Below, piece after piece: positions 60,860 to 64,000 of a stretch of 64,000 nucleotides of DNA. The notes below the pieces were generated by a model, which was given only the letters and a program-made list of their open reading frames with translations, was not told the origin of the DNA and ran no database searches. Every line of letters begins with the position of its first letter. The stretch's first letter is position 1. The stretch lies in the NCBI GenBank assembly GCA_947000775.1, contig CAMQGK010000559.1:1544001-1608000 (forward strand), given 5' to 3'. Made by a program: the position numbers and the translations under genes. The DNA is from Pterois miles. Its lineage: Eukaryota; Chordata; Actinopteri; Perciformes; Scorpaenidae.

Positions 60860-63800
60860 AATAGTGCTACTGTATTAAAGGTGAATAATGTGACTGACAT
60901 TTAGTGATCATGAATACATGAACACCTGGTCAAAATAATAATAACACACCAAATTATTTTAATGCTTCATAGCACTTAGTTGCATTTCTTTTTTTCTCTA
61001 CAAAATAAATGATATTTTATTCTGTTCATTCAGTCATAATGAGTATTTTTTCCAGAGAAAAACAGTGGCAGGCAACTTAAATAATTAAAAATAAAGTTGT
61101 AAAATTAATTGAGAGTGCGGAGGGAATCCAAATGTTTTAAAGCTTTGGAGTGCAGTCCAAGCAACACATCAGCATACGCCTGTTTTTACCTGTGCAATGA
61201 AACAGCCCCGGACTCAGACATTAAAGTCATGATGTACAAGTAAATACACCAGATGAGAAAACGAACGCTCATAAAACAACTGAAGAACACTCTAACTCAA
61301 ACTGATTCATCCATCTAGATCTCCCCTACTTTTTCCTCTCTTCTTTTTTGAAGATCAAGCAATGGCAAAAAGTTGAATAATTCTGCCTCTTTGATCTACA
61401 CACACAAGTGAGAGTTCATTTCCATTTTTGATTTTTTTTTTTTTTCTCCCCTCCTTTCTGTAAGAGTGCCAGCATCAAGATTTACCTTGGTGTGCAAATG
61501 TGCTGGAATAGGTTAAAAGGAAATCTCGCTGCTCTCTCAAAGCACAAGTGCAGATGTTATGAAGTTAATTAAAAATTTAGCAATTCGTTTCTCCCGTCCC
61601 AATTTAGGCAGCATCAAATGGAAGAAAACAGACGGAAAAATGACTTGTGAGAGAAGTCCGTGCAGTCTGTTTTTTTTTTTTTTTTTTTTTACATGTGTGG
61701 CAGCGTCAACAAGAAGGAACACTTCTGTAATATAAAATTCAAGATGATACACCTTTTTTGCAATTCTTCACAGAAGGTGTATCATTATATTCAAACCTGT
61801 AAATATATATATTTTACACACGGAAAACAATCAATCAAATGATAAATTATGATTAGAATCCATTATTTTTGTTCCTCCAGATAGGTAAGTGTGGCTGAAA
61901 GATCAGAGATGAGTCCAGTCAGTTATCATTTCACACAGCCTGCTGCCTCATTTAGAAGACAACAGTGATAAACACATTTTAAAGCCTCCCCCCCATCCAC
62001 CAATCTACCCAACAAGTAACCCGGTTTTATCCATGTTTACTAAAATTGCATCAGTATGTTGACACAGGCCTCATATCTTCTACCAACTCTTCGATCTCCT
62101 CCCAAATAATAGTGCCATCCACAGAAAGGATGTCAAGTCTCAGGGTACTGCCCACCCCTCTTCACTCCCCCTGTGTGGATGCTGCTCCAGGAGGGTAGCA
62201 GAATCAAGGTGGAGGGGTGGGGGTTTCTGCGCAGGTGTTGCAGCTGCATTCGTACATAATTCCTTTCTGTGCGAGCAGTGCTCAGCGTTAGCCTCTCCGT
62301 GCTGCTTCCCCCCAGTGGGACCCCCTCCTCCACTGAGTGATATTACAAGCGGCAGCCGTGCGCCTCTGATCTACATGCGCCGGGCTCCCTCCTGGTCCTG
62401 GGTGAATAGCGCTTGACTTGTTCAATTTGTTTAGAAGCCGCGTTCGACGCTTTGAAGCCACACATTTTAGCATAAATCATAACCTGTCTCCTTGCTCACA
62501 ACTGCTTTGAAATGCAACATCTGCTTTTGAATCCCCCTGCTTTACAATTAGTTAGGCAACATCAATAGATTGACTCCCTATAATTTTTCTTGATAATGAA
62601 CTGCTTTGTACACGTGCGTGGGTATTAGTGGCGGGCCCATTTGATTTCTCAAGGCCAAGGTCCTGAGACGGATCAATCTTCATGACTGTGAACTTCCTGA
62701 AGTGCTCAGCATGTCCCGACTACAATCAGACGCACATGTTAAATTGGGTTACCCTCCACGGTAACCTACTTAGGAAGTGTCATGGTTGTGGGGCATGTTA
62801 CCGGGCCATGTTGTTTACTCTTTCATCACACTCTTCAGCTTCCCTGTTTGTTGGTTTGTTTTGCAAAGCACAGCCTTCTGTTCAGCTGTGGGAAAAGTGC
62901 GGAATCAAAGTCCCGGAGAGCAGCCTGACGTTGACACTGATAAGCTTGGCCTGTCACTATCCGTTTGTCTGAATGACACTGATGCTCAGGTTGGATCTCT
63001 GGAGGAAGCGGTAACACACTGAACACAGGTGTATATACTGCTGTTGTGTGCCGAAGAAAGAAAAGTCTAACTAATGAAGTTAGTTCTAAAGTTAATGTAT
63101 TGAATAAAAGGAAATATTGGCAGGAGTTGCTCAATGTACTGTAGCAAAGTTCAGACTTTCAAAAACTGATCCATCAGCCTCTCATCAGGTGCATTAAGAA
63201 TTCCTTTTGCAGGTTGAAGGGGAAAATAACAATCCCAAAGATTTTATTTTCAAAGGCAAGCATTTGATCAGTAGTCATCAATTAAAATTACTGAGGTGCA
63301 AATTACGCCACAAGGATTAGATGAAAGCGTCTCTGTGTCATTTTCTCCCCTCCTCCTCAAAGCTGGCTTGGTTGGCGGTACACACAAACAGCGGGCTGAT
63401 CCCTGGCATGGCGGTGACAGGGTGACACTTCCCCTCACATTACACCGGCTGAGCTGACTGAGGGGCTTAACAGATAGTGGCATCACAGGCATACGTTTAC
63501 AAATAAACCTACTGCTCTGGCTGTGCGGCACTCCTCTGCACATGTAGCCCTTGTATCTCAGCTCCTGCTTTGCATTTCTGATTTCAGCTGGAGCCTTGCC
63601 ACCGGTTACCATACTGACTGAGGCCCTCTACCCAGATGGCACATTGGGGCTTCCTGGGTAATATTTATGAAACTGAATCCATGATTTTTTTAGGTTTGGT
63701 TTCTTTTCTCGCAGGCCCTCTGCACACACAATAGGAATATCACACAGTTGTTTTCTCCTGTGAGGTTAAACAGGGTTAAACATGATCATGAACATTAGTG

Positions 63801-64000
63801 AGAATCCATTCTTGTGTGATTTCCTTCTGGAGTCGGTCCCATCTGAGTACAGTAGTTTAGATCAGACGCTAATATCACTGTGACAGGTGCTCACATCTCC
63901 CACAGCCACTGAACAAAGCTATAAGATCAATTGGCAGGAGTCCCTGCACGCCACAATACCCACACTGAGCTGATGGCTGTAAATGATATTGTCAAGTGCT
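60860..64000. other. Intergenic, no gene recognised
   Basis: No coding exon recognised on either strand. A T-run is at 61669-61690. From about 61490 to 62760 the DNA is less repeat-like and contains several homeodomain-type TAATTA/ATTA cores (for example near 61567 and 62550). It could be regulatory DNA of a distant gene, but that is only an impression. Confidence 0.4.

Noticed and set aside
62133..62473. Minus-strand frames with basic composition
   Set aside because: They overlap in different frames, lack splice support and resemble no known protein.

Overview
The window looks like nuclear DNA of a spiny-rayed (percomorph) teleost. The genes are intron-rich with GT-AG splice sites. The tachykinin is of the fish tac3a type. 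The non-genic DNA is full of fish-type SINEs, LINE remnants, short inverted-repeat (MITE-like) elements and microsatellites. No prokaryotic, plasmid or viral gene was seen.

Four protein-coding genes were reconstructed exon by exon, with reading phase checked across the junctions. (1) tac3a, + strand, coding 8458-9657, encodes a 123-residue precursor of neurokinin B and a neurokinin-B-related peptide. (2) A c1galt1-family core 1 beta-1,3-galactosyltransferase, - strand, coding 15456 down to 10917, 406 residues; it lies tail-to-tail with tac3a and has a likely promoter near 17.5 kb. (3) b4galnt1 (GM2/GD2 ganglioside synthase), + strand, coding 27263-34102, about 527-532 residues. (4) slc26a10, an SLC26-family anion transporter, - strand, coding 46282 down to 39868, 18 coding exons and 691 residues; it lies tail-to-tail with b4galnt1.

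Layout: 1-7.7 kb is gene-free apart from a decayed RecQ-like helicase fragment and repeats; 7.7-10 kb tac3a; 10-17.6 kb c1galt1; 17.6-27.2 kb the shared upstream interval of the divergent pair c1galt1/b4galnt1; 27.2-36 kb b4galnt1; 36-39.8 kb gene-free; 39.8-46.4 kb slc26a10; 46.4-64 kb no recognisable gene, mainly transposon relics. Two genes are Golgi type II glycosyltransferases (mucin-type O-glycans and gangliosides), one is a membrane transporter and one a secreted neuropeptide precursor. B4GALNT1 and SLC26A10 are also neighbours in mammals, so this is old conserved synteny, not an operon-like unit.

I found no convincing undescribed biological system. The observations most worth checking are: tandem repeats with perfect oestrogen-response-element palindromes downstream of the b4galnt1 stop; an intact slc26a10 that lacks the usual anion-site arginine; a hAT-like MITE with 8-bp target duplications 13 bp from an slc26a10 splice donor; a GC-AG intron in c1galt1; and inverted repeat pairs inside b4galnt1 introns.
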